Positions 26,585 to 35,716 of a stretch of DNA of 64,000 nt are shown piece after piece. This DNA comes from Verticiella sediminum. Its GTDB lineage: Bacteria; Pseudomonadota; Gammaproteobacteria; Burkholderiales; Burkholderiaceae_B. A model generated the notes under the pieces. That model did no database searches. It was not told where the DNA came from and worked only from the letters and a program-made list of their open reading frames with translations. The DNA is taken from assembly GCF_007558815.1 (NCBI RefSeq), contig NZ_VLTJ01000029.1, forward strand, positions 186,001 through 250,000, in the 5' to 3' direction. Each line of letters starts with the position of its first letter. Position 1 is the stretch's first letter. Both the position numbers and the translations under genes were made by a program.

Positions 26585-28327
26585 TCATTTCTCCTTCACG
26601 TAAGTGCCGGGGGCGTCGCAGAGGGCGGCATAGCCGCGCGCAGGCGCCCCCATGCCCGGTGGCGGCTGCGCGGGGCCCGAGCGCGCCGCCAGCCAGGCCT
26701 GCCACTGCGGCCACCACGAGCCCTCGTGCGCGGGCGCCGTGCGCTCCCACTCCTGCGGGGCGATGTAGTGGCCGCCGGCCGGACGGGCCAGCACCTGGTA
26801 GCGGCGGTGCGGCCGGCCCGGCTCGCTGACGATGCCGGCGTTGTGCCCGCCGCTGGTCAGCACGAAGGTGAGCTGCGCCGGGCAGAGGTAGTGCAGCTTG
26901 TATACGGAGCGCCAGGGCGCGACGTGATCGGTCACGGTCCCCACGCAGAAGGTGTCCAGCGTCAGGCCGCCCAGCGACACCGGCCTGCCGTCCACCGGAT
27001 AGCGGCCTTCGCTCAGGTCGTCGTCCAGGAACAGGCGGCGCAGGTACTGCGCGTGCATGCGCGCGGGCAGCCGGGTGGCATCGGCGTTCCAGGCCATCAG
27101 GTCGTTGATCGGCCGGCGCTCGCCCAGCAGATATTCGTTGACCACGCGCGACCACAGCAGGTCGTAGGAACGCAGCATCTGGAACGCGCCCGCCATCTGG
27201 TCGGCGCGCAGGTAGCCCTTGTCCTGCATCTGCGCTTCGAGCAGGGCGAGCTGGCTCTCGTCGATGAACAGCGCCAGCTCGCCGGGCTCGCTGAAGTCCG
27301 TCTGCGCGGCGAACAGGCTCAGCGAAGCCAGGCGGTCGAGTTCGCCATCGCGCGCCATCGCCGCGGCGGCCATCGCCAGCAGCGTGCCGCCCAGGCAGTA
27401 GCCGGTGGCGTGCACCCGGCTGCCGGGCACGATGGCCTCGACCGCGGCCAGCGCGGTGCGGAATCCCAGGTCCAGGTAGTCCTCCATGCCGAGGTCGCTC
27501 TCGGCCGCGCCGGGGTTCTTCCACGAGATGCAGAACACCGTGTGGCCCTGGGCGACCAGGTAGCGGATGAGCGAGTTGTGCGGCGACAGATCGAGGATGT
27601 AGTACTTCATGATCCACGCCGGCACGATCAGGATGGGCTCGGGCCGCACCTGGCCCGTGGCCGGCGCGTACTGGATGAGTTCGATCAGACGGTTGCGCAG
27701 CACCACCTTGCCGGGCGTGACGGCCAGGTCGCGGCCGACCTCGAACGCCTCGGCGCCCTCGGGCGGCAGCCCGGTCAGGCGCCGCCGCTGGTTGTCCAGC
27801 AGGTACAGCATGCCGCGCGCGAGGTTGGCGCCGCCTTCTTCGGCGGTGCGCCGCAGGGCCACGGGGTTGGTCAGCAGGTGGTTGCCCGGGGACAGCATGT
27901 CCAGCCATTGCCGGGCCCAGAACGCCGCCAGCTTCTCATGGTGGCGTTCGACGCCGCGCACGCCCCGCGTGGCCTCGGCCCACCACTGCTGCGCCATCAG
28001 GAAGGACTGGTGCCACAGGTTGTACGGCCAGCCGCGCCATTCCGGCGCGTCGAACCGGCGGTCCTGCGCCGGCGGCTCGACGCAGGCGCGCGCCGCGCCC
28101 GGCCCGGCCATCAGGCACTCGCGCAGGTAGCCTGCCAGTTGCGCCGCCTGCGACAGGGCAAGCCCCGCCAGGTCCGCCTGCCTGCCCGGCGACACCGCCA
28201 TGTGTGAGGCCCAGTCCAGCCACGCCAGCATGGCCGACTGCGGCGACAGCGACGCCCACGCGCGGGCCAGGATCGCATGCACCCGGGTGTCCAGCGCTGC
28301 GGAACCCTCGTCCTGACTGCCGTTCAT
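26585..28327 (-). CDS. phaC: Class I poly(3-hydroxyalkanoate) synthase PhaC
   Basis: 580 residues from the ATG at 28327 (GGAG 5 bases upstream). It has the PhaC N-terminal domain and an alpha/beta-hydrolase core with the lipase-like box GYCLGG; Cys311 is the polymerising nucleophile. The Asp of GTVTDHVAPW and the His of SGGHNAGIV complete the triad. It polymerises hydroxyacyl-CoA on granule surfaces. The absence of class III PhaE and the length indicate class I. First gene of the three-gene PHB operon. Confidence 0.93.
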   Translation of the reverse strand: MNGSQDEGSAALDTRVHAILARAWASLSPQSAMLAWLDWASHMAVSPGRQADLAGLALSQAAQLAGYLRECLMAGPGAARACVEPPAQDRRFDAPEWRGWPYNLWHQSFLMAQQWWAEATRGVRGVERHHEKLAAFWARQWLDMLSPGNHLLTNPVALRRTAEEGGANLARGMLYLLDNQRRRLTGLPPEGAEAFEVGRDLAVTPGKVVLRNRLIELIQYAPATGQVRPEPILIVPAWIMKYYILDLSPHNSLIRYLVAQGHTVFCISWKNPGAAESDLGMEDYLDLGFRTALAAVEAIVPGSRVHATGYCLGGTLLAMAAAAMARDGELDRLASLSLFAAQTDFSEPGELALFIDESQLALLEAQMQDKGYLRADQMAGAFQMLRSYDLLWSRVVNEYLLGERRPINDLMAWNADATRLPARMHAQYLRRLFLDDDLSEGRYPVDGRPVSLGGLTLDTFCVGTVTDHVAPWRSVYKLHYLCPAQLTFVLTSGGHNAGIVSEPGRPHRRYQVLARPAGGHYIAPQEWERTAPAHEGSWWPQWQAWLAARSGPAQPPPGMGAPARGYAALCDAPGTYVKEK

Positions 28328-28595
28328 ACCGCTCCACTCCCCGGAACCGGCGCGCTGCCGCGCCTCGCCGCGCGTCCCGACGGGATGCCGGGGCGCGTAT
28401 TCGACGACTTCAGTGGAACTTATACTCGCATATGACGGCACATTCCTTGATACGCATCAGGTTGCGTGCGCAACGGAGGCGCACGCCTGACGCCGCGCCC
28501 GGCCGTTTCACCGCGTCCGCCTTCACGGCGGAGAGGTCGCGGGATCCACGTCCAGCAGCCTCAGGAAGTTGTGCGCTTCAGGAAGGATGGGGCGA

Positions 28596-29900
28596 TCACC
28601 GCCGCGCCACATACACGTACAACCCCGGAATCGGCTCGCCCTGGTCCTCGCGGATCGGATGCTGCTCGATCGCCAGCACCTGCAGGCCGTGGCGCAGGGC
28701 CATGTTGCGCAGGTATTTCTCGGAATGGGCGTACGTGAGCCGCGGCAGCAGCACCACGTCGGTGTCGTCCTCGCCGCGCTCGGCGGTGAAGCAGAAGACA
28801 CCATCCGGGCGCAGCACGCGCTGCACGCCGTCGAATACCTGGGCGAGGTCGCCGACGTAGAGCAACACGTCGGCGGAGACGACGAGGTCGTAGCGCTCGG
28901 GGGTGCGGGCGAGGTAGGCGGCGAGATCGCCGCGCGAGACTTCACGGTAGCCGCCGCGCGCCCTGGCCTTCTCGACCATGCGGCCCGAGAGATCGACGCC
29001 GTCCAGGCTGTCCACCAGCGGGGCGAGCAGCGGCGCGCACAGGCCGGTGCCGCAGCCGAGGTCCAGGCCGCGCGCGTAGTGCCGCCCGGGCGCGTGCGTG
29101 GCGAGCCCGGCGATGAGCCGTTCGTGGCCGCGGTAGTTCAGGACGTCGACCAGGTGGCTGTCGAACTCGTCGGCGTAGTCGTCGAAGAGGGATTGCACGT
29201 AATCGGTGGGCGCATGCAGCGGCGCCTTGCGTCCGGTGACGGAGGCGAGCAGAAAGCCGTTGAGCTCGCGCGCATCGCCCAGCGAGATGGCGCGCTGCAG
29301 GGCATCGATGGCTTCTTCGCGCTTGCCCTGCTCCTTGAAGATGGCGCCCAGGCGGCTCCAGGCGGCGCCGATGTCGGGATCGATGGCGAGCGCGCGCTCG
29401 AACGAGGCCTGGGCTTCGTCGGGCCGGCGCAGGCGGATCAACGCTTCGCCGTGCAGCAGCCAGGGATCGGCGCGTTCGGGCAGCAGTCGGACGAGGGCGG
29501 CGAAGCTCGCCAGCGCATCCTCGTCGCGCTGCAGGCGCTGCTGCATCACGCCGCGGTGCCGCCAGACGGGGGCGGCGTCGGCGTTCAGCGCCAGGGCACG
29601 ATCGTCGGCCTGGATGGCCTCTTCGGGGCGACCCAGGTCGCCCAGCGCGACGGCCAGGTGCCCCCAGGCTTCGAGATTGTCCGGCTCGGCGGCGACGGCG
29701 GTTTCCAGCAGCGGCAGTGCGTCCGCGGCGCGCCCCAGGCGCAGGCGTACCGCGCCGAGGTTGGTCAACACCGAAGGGCGGCCGGGCATGGCCTGCAGCG
29801 CGGCGGCGTAGCAGCGCTCGGCGTCGGTCAGCCGTCCGGCCTCCATGTGCGCATTGCCTTCGAAGAACAGCTCGCGCGCGCGTTCGAATGCCGGGGTCAT
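28596..29900 (-). CDS. TPR-repeat protein fused to SAM-dependent methyltransferase
   Basis: 434 residues. The first about 220 consist of tandem TPR units (AERCYAAALQAMPGRPSVLTNLG and repeats), followed by a class I methyltransferase domain with the SAM loop LDLGCGTGLCAPLL (about 283-296) and the acidic motifs DGVDLSGRMVEKA and YDLVVSADVLLYVGDL. Such fusions methylate a partner bound by the TPR region; the target is unknown. The HSEKYLRNMA block near the C-terminus is typical of this subfamily. It lies upstream of phaC on the same strand but 268 bases away, so co-transcription is unproven. Confidence 0.82.
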   Translation of the reverse strand: MTPAFERARELFFEGNAHMEAGRLTDAERCYAAALQAMPGRPSVLTNLGAVRLRLGRAADALPLLETAVAAEPDNLEAWGHLAVALGDLGRPEEAIQADDRALALNADAAPVWRHRGVMQQRLQRDEDALASFAALVRLLPERADPWLLHGEALIRLRRPDEAQASFERALAIDPDIGAAWSRLGAIFKEQGKREEAIDALQRAISLGDARELNGFLLASVTGRKAPLHAPTDYVQSLFDDYADEFDSHLVDVLNYRGHERLIAGLATHAPGRHYARGLDLGCGTGLCAPLLAPLVDSLDGVDLSGRMVEKARARGGYREVSRGDLAAYLARTPERYDLVVSADVLLYVGDLAQVFDGVQRVLRPDGVFCFTAERGEDDTDVVLLPRLTYAHSEKYLRNMALRHGLQVLAIEQHPIREDQGEPIPGLYVYVARR

Positions 29901-30066
29901 GCAGTTACCTCCTGGGTGCGCCGGGGCGCGGAATTCGGCCCCCGATAATAGAGGAGGATCATTCCACCGCCCAATGCGCCATGCCCAGGCTGCATTCGCT
30001 TCCTACATCGTTGGGAGCGGGTTGATGCTCCATGCCATGGCCGAACACGCTTTGGTGGCATGGAAA

Positions 30067-30086
30067 CTCCCGCCTTCAGGCGGGAG
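30067..30086 (-). terminator. Terminator-like hairpin after Bug receptor gene
   Basis: Perfect 8-bp stem with a 4-base loop (30067-30074 with 30079-30086), followed on the minus strand by TTT. It lies 24 bases after the receptor stop. Confidence 0.6.
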
Positions 30087-30109
30087 CGACTCACGGCAGA
30101 GAGGGTTGC

Positions 30110-31126
30110 TCAGTCCACGCTGGCGCCGGAGATCTCCACCGCCTTCTTCCACTTCTCGATTTCGCCTTCGACGAAGGTGCGGAACTCGGCGGGCGAATTC
30201 GGCGTGAACTCGCTGCCGGCGGCGGCCATCTTCTGCTTGAGCTCCGGATCGGACATCACCTCGCGCATGTCGGTCGACAGCTTGTCGACGATGGGCTGGG
30301 GCGTGCCCTTGGGCGCGAAGAAACCCGACCAGGGCGGTGCATCGAAGCCCGGGAAGCCCTGCTCGGCCACCGTGGGCAGCTCGGGGGCGCCGCTGAAGCG
30401 CTCGCCGGTGGTCACAGCGATCAGCTTGAGCTGGCCGTCCTTGAGATACGACTGGACCGCGGGCAGGCCGGTGATGCCCACCTGGATCTGGCCACCCAGC
30501 AGGTCCGTGACCATCGGCGTGCTGCCGCGATACGGGATGTGGATGAGTTCGAAGCCGCCGGTGTTCTTGAGCAGTTCCATGCCCAGGTGCGAGGCCGTGC
30601 CGTTGCCGTCCGAACCGTAGGCGTAGCGCTGGCCTTCCTTGGTCTTGAGCAGCGCGACGAGCTGCTCAAGGTTCTCGGCCGGCACGTCCTTGTTCACCAC
30701 GATGGCGTTCGGGTAGAGCGTGGCCTGGGTGATCGGCTCGAAGCTCTCGAGCGGGTGATACCGCATGTTGGTGTAGAGCGAGACGTTGATGCCGTGCGAG
30801 CCGGTCACGCCCAGCACCAGGGTGTAGCCGTCCGGCGCGGCCTTGGCCACGGCTTCGGAGCCGACGTTGCCGCCGGCGCCGGGACGATTCTCGATCACCA
30901 CCGGCTGGCCCCATTTGCGGCTCAGGCCGTCGCCGACCAGGCGCGCGGTCAGGTCGGTGGCGCCGCCGGGAGGAAAGGGCACGACGATGGTCACCGGGCG
31001 CTGCGGAAAATCCTCCGCCGAGGCGGCGAGCGCGGGCGCCGTCGACAGCATGCCCAGGGTGGCGGCCAGGCCCGCCAGGGCGGTCTTGGTAAATGTACGG
31101 CGGGAAATGCTGCTTGCAAAACGCAT
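30110..31126 (-). CDS. Bug family tripartite tricarboxylate transporter substrate-binding protein
   Basis: 338 residues. A twin-arginine-like signal (ISRRTFTKTALAGLAATLGM, cleavage near ALA-ASA) precedes a mature TctC/Bug fold with the two canonical ligand-loop motifs: PFPPGGATDLTARLVGDGL and VIENRPGAGGNVGSEAVAKAAPDGYT, then IPYRGSTPMVTDLLGGQI. Bug receptors bind carboxylates, amides or nicotinate-like ligands. No TctA/TctB membrane genes are nearby, as is common for orphan Bug genes in Bordetellae. It is last in an operon after two SDR genes. Confidence 0.92.
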   Translation of the reverse strand: MRFASSISRRTFTKTALAGLAATLGMLSTAPALAASAEDFPQRPVTIVVPFPPGGATDLTARLVGDGLSRKWGQPVVIENRPGAGGNVGSEAVAKAAPDGYTLVLGVTGSHGINVSLYTNMRYHPLESFEPITQATLYPNAIVVNKDVPAENLEQLVALLKTKEGQRYAYGSDGNGTASHLGMELLKNTGGFELIHIPYRGSTPMVTDLLGGQIQVGITGLPAVQSYLKDGQLKLIAVTTGERFSGAPELPTVAEQGFPGFDAPPWSGFFAPKGTPQPIVDKLSTDMREVMSDPELKQKMAAAGSEFTPNSPAEFRTFVEGEIEKWKKAVEISGASVD

Positions 31127-31236
31127 AGGTAAAGGCTCCGAAAGCAAGGAAAGGAATGGCCCGCGGTGCGAGAACCTGTGGACGCCAGGTTCTCCGCGCG
31201 CGTTCGAAGGCAGGAAGAACATCGCGTTGACGGGCC

Positions 31237-32031
31237 CTAGACGGCTGTGTAACCGCCGTCCACGAGAAGATCGGTACCACTGACGAAGGACGCCCGTTCG
31301 CTGACCAGGAACTCGGCGGCGGCGACGACCTCGTCCAGCGTGCCCAGGCGGCCCGTGGGATAGCGCCCGGCGAGGGCTGCGGTGGCGGCTTGCGTGCTGC
31401 CGTAGCGGCCCACGACGCGGCTGGTGAGCACCGCGCCGGGCGAGAGACTGACGGCGCGGATGCCCTCGGCGGCGTGGTCCACTGCGAGCGCCCGGGTCAG
31501 GGCCAGCAAGCCGGCCTTGCTTGCGCCGTATGCCCCGCGTCCCGGGGCGGCCACGTGGCCGAGCTGCGAACACACGTTGAGGATCACCCCGCCGCCCGCT
31601 GCGCGCATGGCCGGCAGGCAGGCCCGCGCCATGAGCCAGGCGCCGGTCAGGTTCACGTCCAGCGCCCTGCGCCAATCGGCAGGCTGCAGCTCGCCCACCT
31701 TGGCCGAGGCCGTGACCACGGCCGCGTTGTTGACGAGGATGTCTATGCGGCCGTAGCGGCCGCGCACAGCCTGAACCGCGTGCTCGACCTGGGCCTCGTC
31801 GGCCACATTGCAGGCCAGGCAGAGCAAATCGTCCGGCAGGCTCGGCCAGCGCGCCGCCACGGCATCGGCGTCGAGATCGAGCGCGGCCACGCGCATGCCC
31901 TGAGCAAGGAAGGCGGCCGCGATGCCATGCCCGAGATCGCCGGCCGCACCGGTCACCACGGCCACGCGCTGCACGCGGCCAGGGCCGAAGACGCTGGCCG
32001 AGGGTGCCTGGACGTTCGCTGTGAGCGTCAT
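31237..32031 (-). CDS. Short-chain dehydrogenase/reductase (SDR)
   Basis: 264 residues from the ATG at 32031, which overlaps the preceding SDR stop by 4 bases. TGAAGDLGHGIAAAF is the Rossmann glycine motif; the NNAAVV strand, Ser (VCSQLG) and YGASKAG give the catalytic tetrad; GTDLLVDGGYTAV is the typical SDR end. The N-terminus is about 20 residues longer than usual. It probably oxidises or reduces a hydroxy group in the same pathway as the adjoining SDR. Confidence 0.87.
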   Translation of the reverse strand: MTLTANVQAPSASVFGPGRVQRVAVVTGAAGDLGHGIAAAFLAQGMRVAALDLDADAVAARWPSLPDDLLCLACNVADEAQVEHAVQAVRGRYGRIDILVNNAAVVTASAKVGELQPADWRRALDVNLTGAWLMARACLPAMRAAGGGVILNVCSQLGHVAAPGRGAYGASKAGLLALTRALAVDHAAEGIRAVSLSPGAVLTSRVVGRYGSTQAATAALAGRYPTGRLGTLDEVVAAAEFLVSERASFVSGTDLLVDGGYTAV

Positions 32032-32738
32032 GTCTGGGCCCCCAACGATGCGCCGCCACAGACGTACAAGGTCTGCCCGGTGATGGCGCCGGCATCCTCG
32101 CCGATCAGGAAGGCGATGCTTGCGGCGACCTCGTCGGCGCGCACGAGACGGCCGATGGGCAGTTCCACGCGGGGCGGCTCGCCGCGCTGCGGATCGCGCA
32201 GCATCGGCGTATCGGTGGCGCCCGGAGCGACCACGTTGACGGTGATGCCGCGCCCCACAAGCTCGGCCGCGAGGCTGCGCGCCAGACCGATCTGGGCCGC
32301 CTTGCTCGAGGCGTAGGCAGCCCGCTTGGCCCGGCCCAGCACCGCGCGGCTGGACACCAGCACGATCCGGCCGCGCCCGTCCGGCATCGAAGGCGTCAGC
32401 CCGCCCAGCAGCACGAGAGGCGCGATCGCGTGCAGATGCCACATGGCATCGGCGTCATGCAGATCGCTGTCGCCCAGACCGCCCGAGCGCACCACGCCCG
32501 CGGCATGCACGAACGCGGTCGTACCGTCCCCGTCCAGGGCGGCCAGGGCGCTGCGCGCACCTGCCGGCGTAGCCAGGTCGGCGACGAGCTCGCGATAGGC
32601 CGGGTGCGCGACGGGAGAAGGCTGCCGGTCGACGCCCGTGACCTGCCAGCCGGCCGCCAGCAGGCGTTCGGCCAGGGCGAGCCCGATGCCGGAGGCGGCG
32701 CCGGTGATCACGCATCGAAGGGGCAAGGCAGTTTGCAT
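32028..32738 (-). CDS. Short-chain dehydrogenase/reductase (SDR)
   Basis: 236 residues from the ATG at 32738 (an upstream in-frame start at 32765 has no better ribosome-binding site). Glycine motif TGAASGIGLALAE, catalytic VSSRAVLG and YASSKAAQ, terminal TGQTLYVCGGASLG. The HAAGVVR strand replaces the usual NNAG, a common variant. First gene of the SDR-SDR-Bug operon, about 70 bases after a good promoter candidate. Substrate unknown. Confidence 0.87.
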   Translation of the reverse strand: MQTALPLRCVITGAASGIGLALAERLLAAGWQVTGVDRQPSPVAHPAYRELVADLATPAGARSALAALDGDGTTAFVHAAGVVRSGGLGDSDLHDADAMWHLHAIAPLVLLGGLTPSMPDGRGRIVLVSSRAVLGRAKRAAYASSKAAQIGLARSLAAELVGRGITVNVVAPGATDTPMLRDPQRGEPPRVELPIGRLVRADEVAASIAFLIGEDAGAITGQTLYVCGGASLGAQT

Positions 32739-32806
32739 GGCTCGGGTTCGGGTGGCTGGGCGCACACGGGGAGCGGGCCTCGCGTGCGGTGTAAAGCTAT
32801 GACTGC

Positions 32807-32836
32807 AGGATATCCAAGCCTCGGCCGAAGTGTCAA
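32807..32836 (-). promoter_or_regulatory. Putative sigma-70 promoter of SDR-SDR-Bug operon
   Basis: On the minus strand TTGACA (32836-32831), 18 bases, then TATCCT (32812-32807). Perfect -35, good -10. Confidence 0.6.
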
Positions 32837-32891
32837 CTCTTTATCGGAGAACTGAAGCCGTCAAATCAGCGTGCCATCGATAACGAGCACT

Positions 32892-32906
32892 ATTTTCCGC
32901 GAAAAT
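32892..32906. promoter_or_regulatory. Small inverted repeat, possible operator
   Basis: ATTTTC-CGC-GAAAAT, 6-bp perfect arms, about 55 bases upstream of the -35 element of the SDR operon promoter. Confidence 0.4.
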
Positions 32907-33062
32907 CGGACAACGTAAAAAATCCGGACTGCGTGCCGTTTCGCGAACTGTCAACAGATTGAGGAGAAATGAGGGGAGTCCCTGACGCGGCTCAGGACAC
33001 GCGGGTCGTCGGCGTCCATGCCGCGCCCCCTGCCAGCGGGTGCGGTCAAGGCAGCACCAGGA

Positions 33063-33620
33063 TCAGGGTATGAGGGAGAACACCAGCGCATCGACCGGGA
33101 CGCCGGCCATCAGCAGGCGGTTGCGCGCCCGGCCCTCGAAGAGGGCGCCGGCCCGGCGCGCGGTGGCGATGCTGGCCTGGTTGCCCTCGGCGATGACGAT
33201 CTCGATGCGCGTCAGGCCCAGGCGGCTGAAGCCGAAGCGGGCGAGCGCGGGCACCACCTCGGCCGCCAGGCCCTGCCCGCGCGCCGAGGCGCGCAGCCAG
33301 TACCCCAGGTTGCAGAAGTTGTGCTCGGGATGGAAGAAGTTGAGGCCGGCGCCCCCCAGCAGGCGGCCCGTACCAGCGCTAAAGAGACCGAACTCGTAGC
33401 CCGTGCCCTCGGCCAGCGAGGCCGAGCACAGCCGGAACCAGTGATAGGCTTCGGACTTGGTGTAGGCCGCGTTGCACCAGGGCATCCAGCGGGTCATGTC
33501 GGGCGCGGATTCACGCACGGCACGCGCGAACTCCTCGGCATCGTCGGGAACGAAAGGACGCAGGCGCAGGCGCTCGGTGGTGAGCTCCAGCCTACCGGCG
33601 GCGGCCAGGGGCTTGGACAA
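33063..33620 (-). CDS. GNAT family N-acetyltransferase (RimJ/RimL type)
   Basis: 185 residues. The opening LTTERLRLRPFVPDDAEEFARAV is typical of RimJ/RimL-like acetyltransferases. The acetyl-CoA loop is in ARGQGLAAEVV (Q/R-x-x-G-x-G/A) and the RIEIVIAEGNQASIATARRAGALFEG block follows. It transfers acetyl from acetyl-CoA to an amine, possibly a protein N-terminus or a small molecule. It is monocistronic between two catabolic operons. Confidence 0.87.
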   Translation of the reverse strand: MSKPLAAAGRLELTTERLRLRPFVPDDAEEFARAVRESAPDMTRWMPWCNAAYTKSEAYHWFRLCSASLAEGTGYEFGLFSAGTGRLLGGAGLNFFHPEHNFCNLGYWLRASARGQGLAAEVVPALARFGFSRLGLTRIEIVIAEGNQASIATARRAGALFEGRARNRLLMAGVPVDALVFSLIP

Positions 33621-33701
33621 GACGGCTCCTCGAAGGGCAGGCCACCATGTTAGAGCAAGGCGGCGCGCAGAGCATGCGCCGCCCGTCTGGCGCAGATGCG
33701 A

Positions 33702-34868
33702 TCACCCCCGCGCCTTGCGCACGGCGCGCGCGATCACCATCTTCTGGACTTCCGAGGCGCCTTCGTAGATGCGCAGGGCGCGCACTTCGCGGTACAGGCT
33801 CTCGACTGCCTCGCCCACGCGCACGCCGCGACCACCGTGCAATTGCACGGCGACGTCGACGATGCGCTGCGCCGCTTCGGTCGCGTAGAGCTTGGCCACG
33901 GCGGCCGGCCGGGTGGTCGGCCGATCGAGCACGTCGCGCTCCCAGGCCGCGCGATACACCAGCAGGGTGGCGGCATCGATGTCGGTGGCCATATCGCCGA
34001 TCGCCGCCTGCGTGAGCTGCAGGTCGCCCAGCGTGGCGCCGAACATGCGCCGTTCGCCGGCATGGCGCACGGCGGCGTCGGCGGCGGCCTCGGCAAAGCC
34101 CAGCGCAGCGGCACCCACCGACGCGCGGAACACGTCCAGCGCCTGCATCGCCACCTTGAAGCCGGCGCCCGGTGCGCCCAGGCGGTGCGCGTGCGGTACG
34201 AGGCAGTCGGCGAAGACGAGCGTGCCCAGCGGATGGGGCGCGCACACGTCGATGCGCTCGGTCACGGCCAAGCCGGGTGTATCGGCATCCACCACGAAGG
34301 CGGTCACTCCGGCCCCTTCGGCGTCGTCCTCGAGCTTGGCGAACACGCAATAGAAGTCGGCCAGGCCGGCGTTGGAAATCCAGGTCTTGGTGCCGTTCAG
34401 CACATAGCCGTCGGCCGTGCGGCGCGCGCTCGTCGTCATGGCCGCTGCGTCCGAACCGGCGTCGGGCTCGGACAGCGCGAAGGCCGCGATCGCCGTGCCT
34501 TCGGCCACGCGCGGCAGATAGCGCCGGCGCAGGGCGTCGTCGCCGAACAGCGTGATGACGCCGCTGCCCAGGCCCTGCATGGCGAAGGCGAAATCCGCCA
34601 GCCCGTCGTAGAAGCCCAGGGTCTGGCGCAACACGCACAGGCTGCGCGAATCCAGCCGCGGCAGCGCGCCGCCAAACGCTGCGGGCACGCAGTAGCGCAG
34701 CCAGCCGGCCTCGGCGAGCTGGCCGACGCGCTCGCGGCACAGCGCGTCCACGTCGCCGCTGTGGATGCGGCTGGGCAGGGCCGTGCGGGCCCATGCGTGC
34801 AGCCGTTCGTGCAGCTCGCGGTGACCGTCGTCGAAGAAGGGCAACAGCAGGTTGTCGGGATTGAACAT
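33702..34868 (-). CDS. Acyl-CoA dehydrogenase
   Basis: 388 residues from the ATG at 34868 (GAGGTG upstream). The family signatures [15 protein letters not shown] and a C-terminal QLHGGRGV are present; the likely catalytic Glu is in IYEGAS, where medium-chain enzymes have YEGT. It is an FAD flavoprotein that dehydrogenates an acyl-CoA in the cytoplasm and hands electrons to ETF. Last in the cluster (SDR, cyclase, ligase, GntR, dehydrogenase). The acyl-CoA made by the ligase at 35717 is the probable substrate. Confidence 0.9.
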   Translation of the reverse strand: MFNPDNLLLPFFDDGHRELHERLHAWARTALPSRIHSGDVDALCRERVGQLAEAGWLRYCVPAAFGGALPRLDSRSLCVLRQTLGFYDGLADFAFAMQGLGSGVITLFGDDALRRRYLPRVAEGTAIAAFALSEPDAGSDAAAMTTSARRTADGYVLNGTKTWISNAGLADFYCVFAKLEDDAEGAGVTAFVVDADTPGLAVTERIDVCAPHPLGTLVFADCLVPHAHRLGAPGAGFKVAMQALDVFRASVGAAALGFAEAAADAAVRHAGERRMFGATLGDLQLTQAAIGDMATDIDAATLLVYRAAWERDVLDRPTTRPAAVAKLYATEAAQRIVDVAVQLHGGRGVRVGEAVESLYREVRALRIYEGASEVQKMVIARAVRKARG

Positions 34869-34905
34869 CGGTGGCACCTCGGCGGATGGCAGGGGATGAA
34901 TGCGC

Positions 34906-35688
34906 TCAGCGGCCCGCGGGCCGCGCGGCTTGGCCTTCGCGCGAAGGGCGCGCGAGCAGGTCCAGTTCGAGCTTGACGAAGCGCGGCGGGAACTCCAGCC
35001 GCGCGTAGTAGATGATCTCGCCCCGCGCGCAGGCGTGGCGACGGACCTCGGCCACGGCGTGGCCCACTTCGAGCCGCAGCGCATCGGCCGAGCGGAACCC
35101 CGCCTGGATGATGGAGAGCTTCTGGCGCGACTCGCTCACCACCAGGCGCGGGATGCGCGCTATCACCGAGGCCGCGGCGTGGGCCTCGAAGCGGTCCGGG
35201 TAGCGCCGGTACAACTGCGCGGCGACGTACACCTCGCTGTAGCAATACGGCACGCCGTCCCGGCTGTGCAGCCGGCACAGGTAGCGATAGGACGGCGCCG
35301 GCGCCGCCGTGCAGACCATGCCCATGTCGGGCAGCGTCTGGACCTCGGTGTCGGACGTGACGATGGCATGCGTGCCGAGCAGGTCGCTCAGCGCCACCGC
35401 TTCCTCCCAGGTGCTCGGCAGCTCGAGCTCGGCCACGCCGGGCATGCGCCGCTCGACGAAGGTGCCCTTGCCGCGCCCGCGCCGCACCAGCCCCTCGGCT
35501 TCGAGCTCGCCCAGCGCGTTGCGCACCGTCATGCGCGACACCTCGTATCTGGCCATGAGGGCCTCGAGCGGCGGGATCTGGCCGTCCACCGGCCACGTGC
35601 CGGCCTCGATCATGCCGCGAAACTCCGCGGCCAGTTGCAGATACAAGGGTTGACGGCTGCGGGCGAGCACGGCGGCAGGGGCGGACAT
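34906..35688 (-). CDS. GntR-family transcriptional regulator (HutC subfamily)
   Basis: 260 residues from the ATG at 35688. The N-terminal winged helix (about 14-75: [45 protein letters not shown]) is followed by a UTRA ligand domain (about 95-245) ending [21 protein letters not shown]. HutC-type proteins bind short inverted repeats. The 8-bp repeat at 39241-39263 between the SDR and the Bug gene is a good candidate site. The gene lies inside the catabolic operon, so autoregulation is likely. Confidence 0.9.
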   Translation of the reverse strand: MSAPAAVLARSRQPLYLQLAAEFRGMIEAGTWPVDGQIPPLEALMARYEVSRMTVRNALGELEAEGLVRRGRGKGTFVERRMPGVAELELPSTWEEAVALSDLLGTHAIVTSDTEVQTLPDMGMVCTAAPAPSYRYLCRLHSRDGVPYCYSEVYVAAQLYRRYPDRFEAHAAASVIARIPRLVVSESRQKLSIIQAGFRSADALRLEVGHAVAEVRRHACARGEIIYYARLEFPPRFVKLELDLLARPSREGQAARPAGR

Positions 35689-35716
35689 GGCAAGGTTTTC
35701 CTCGGCGCGACGGCCA

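Larger units (their letters stand above)
32739..33062. other. Intergenic control region of SDR-SDR-Bug operon
   Basis: 324 bases without a gene. It contains the minus-strand promoter at 32807-32836 and, about 55 bases further upstream, the inverted repeat ATTTTC-CGC-GAAAAT (32892-32906), which could be a regulator site. The stretch 32800-32960 is distinctly AT-richer than its surroundings. Confidence 0.6.

Noticed and set aside
29897-30094. 65-codon minus-strand frame between the TPR-methyltransferase and Bug genes
   Set aside because: No ribosome-binding site, basic low-complexity translation and overlap with the terminator-like hairpin.
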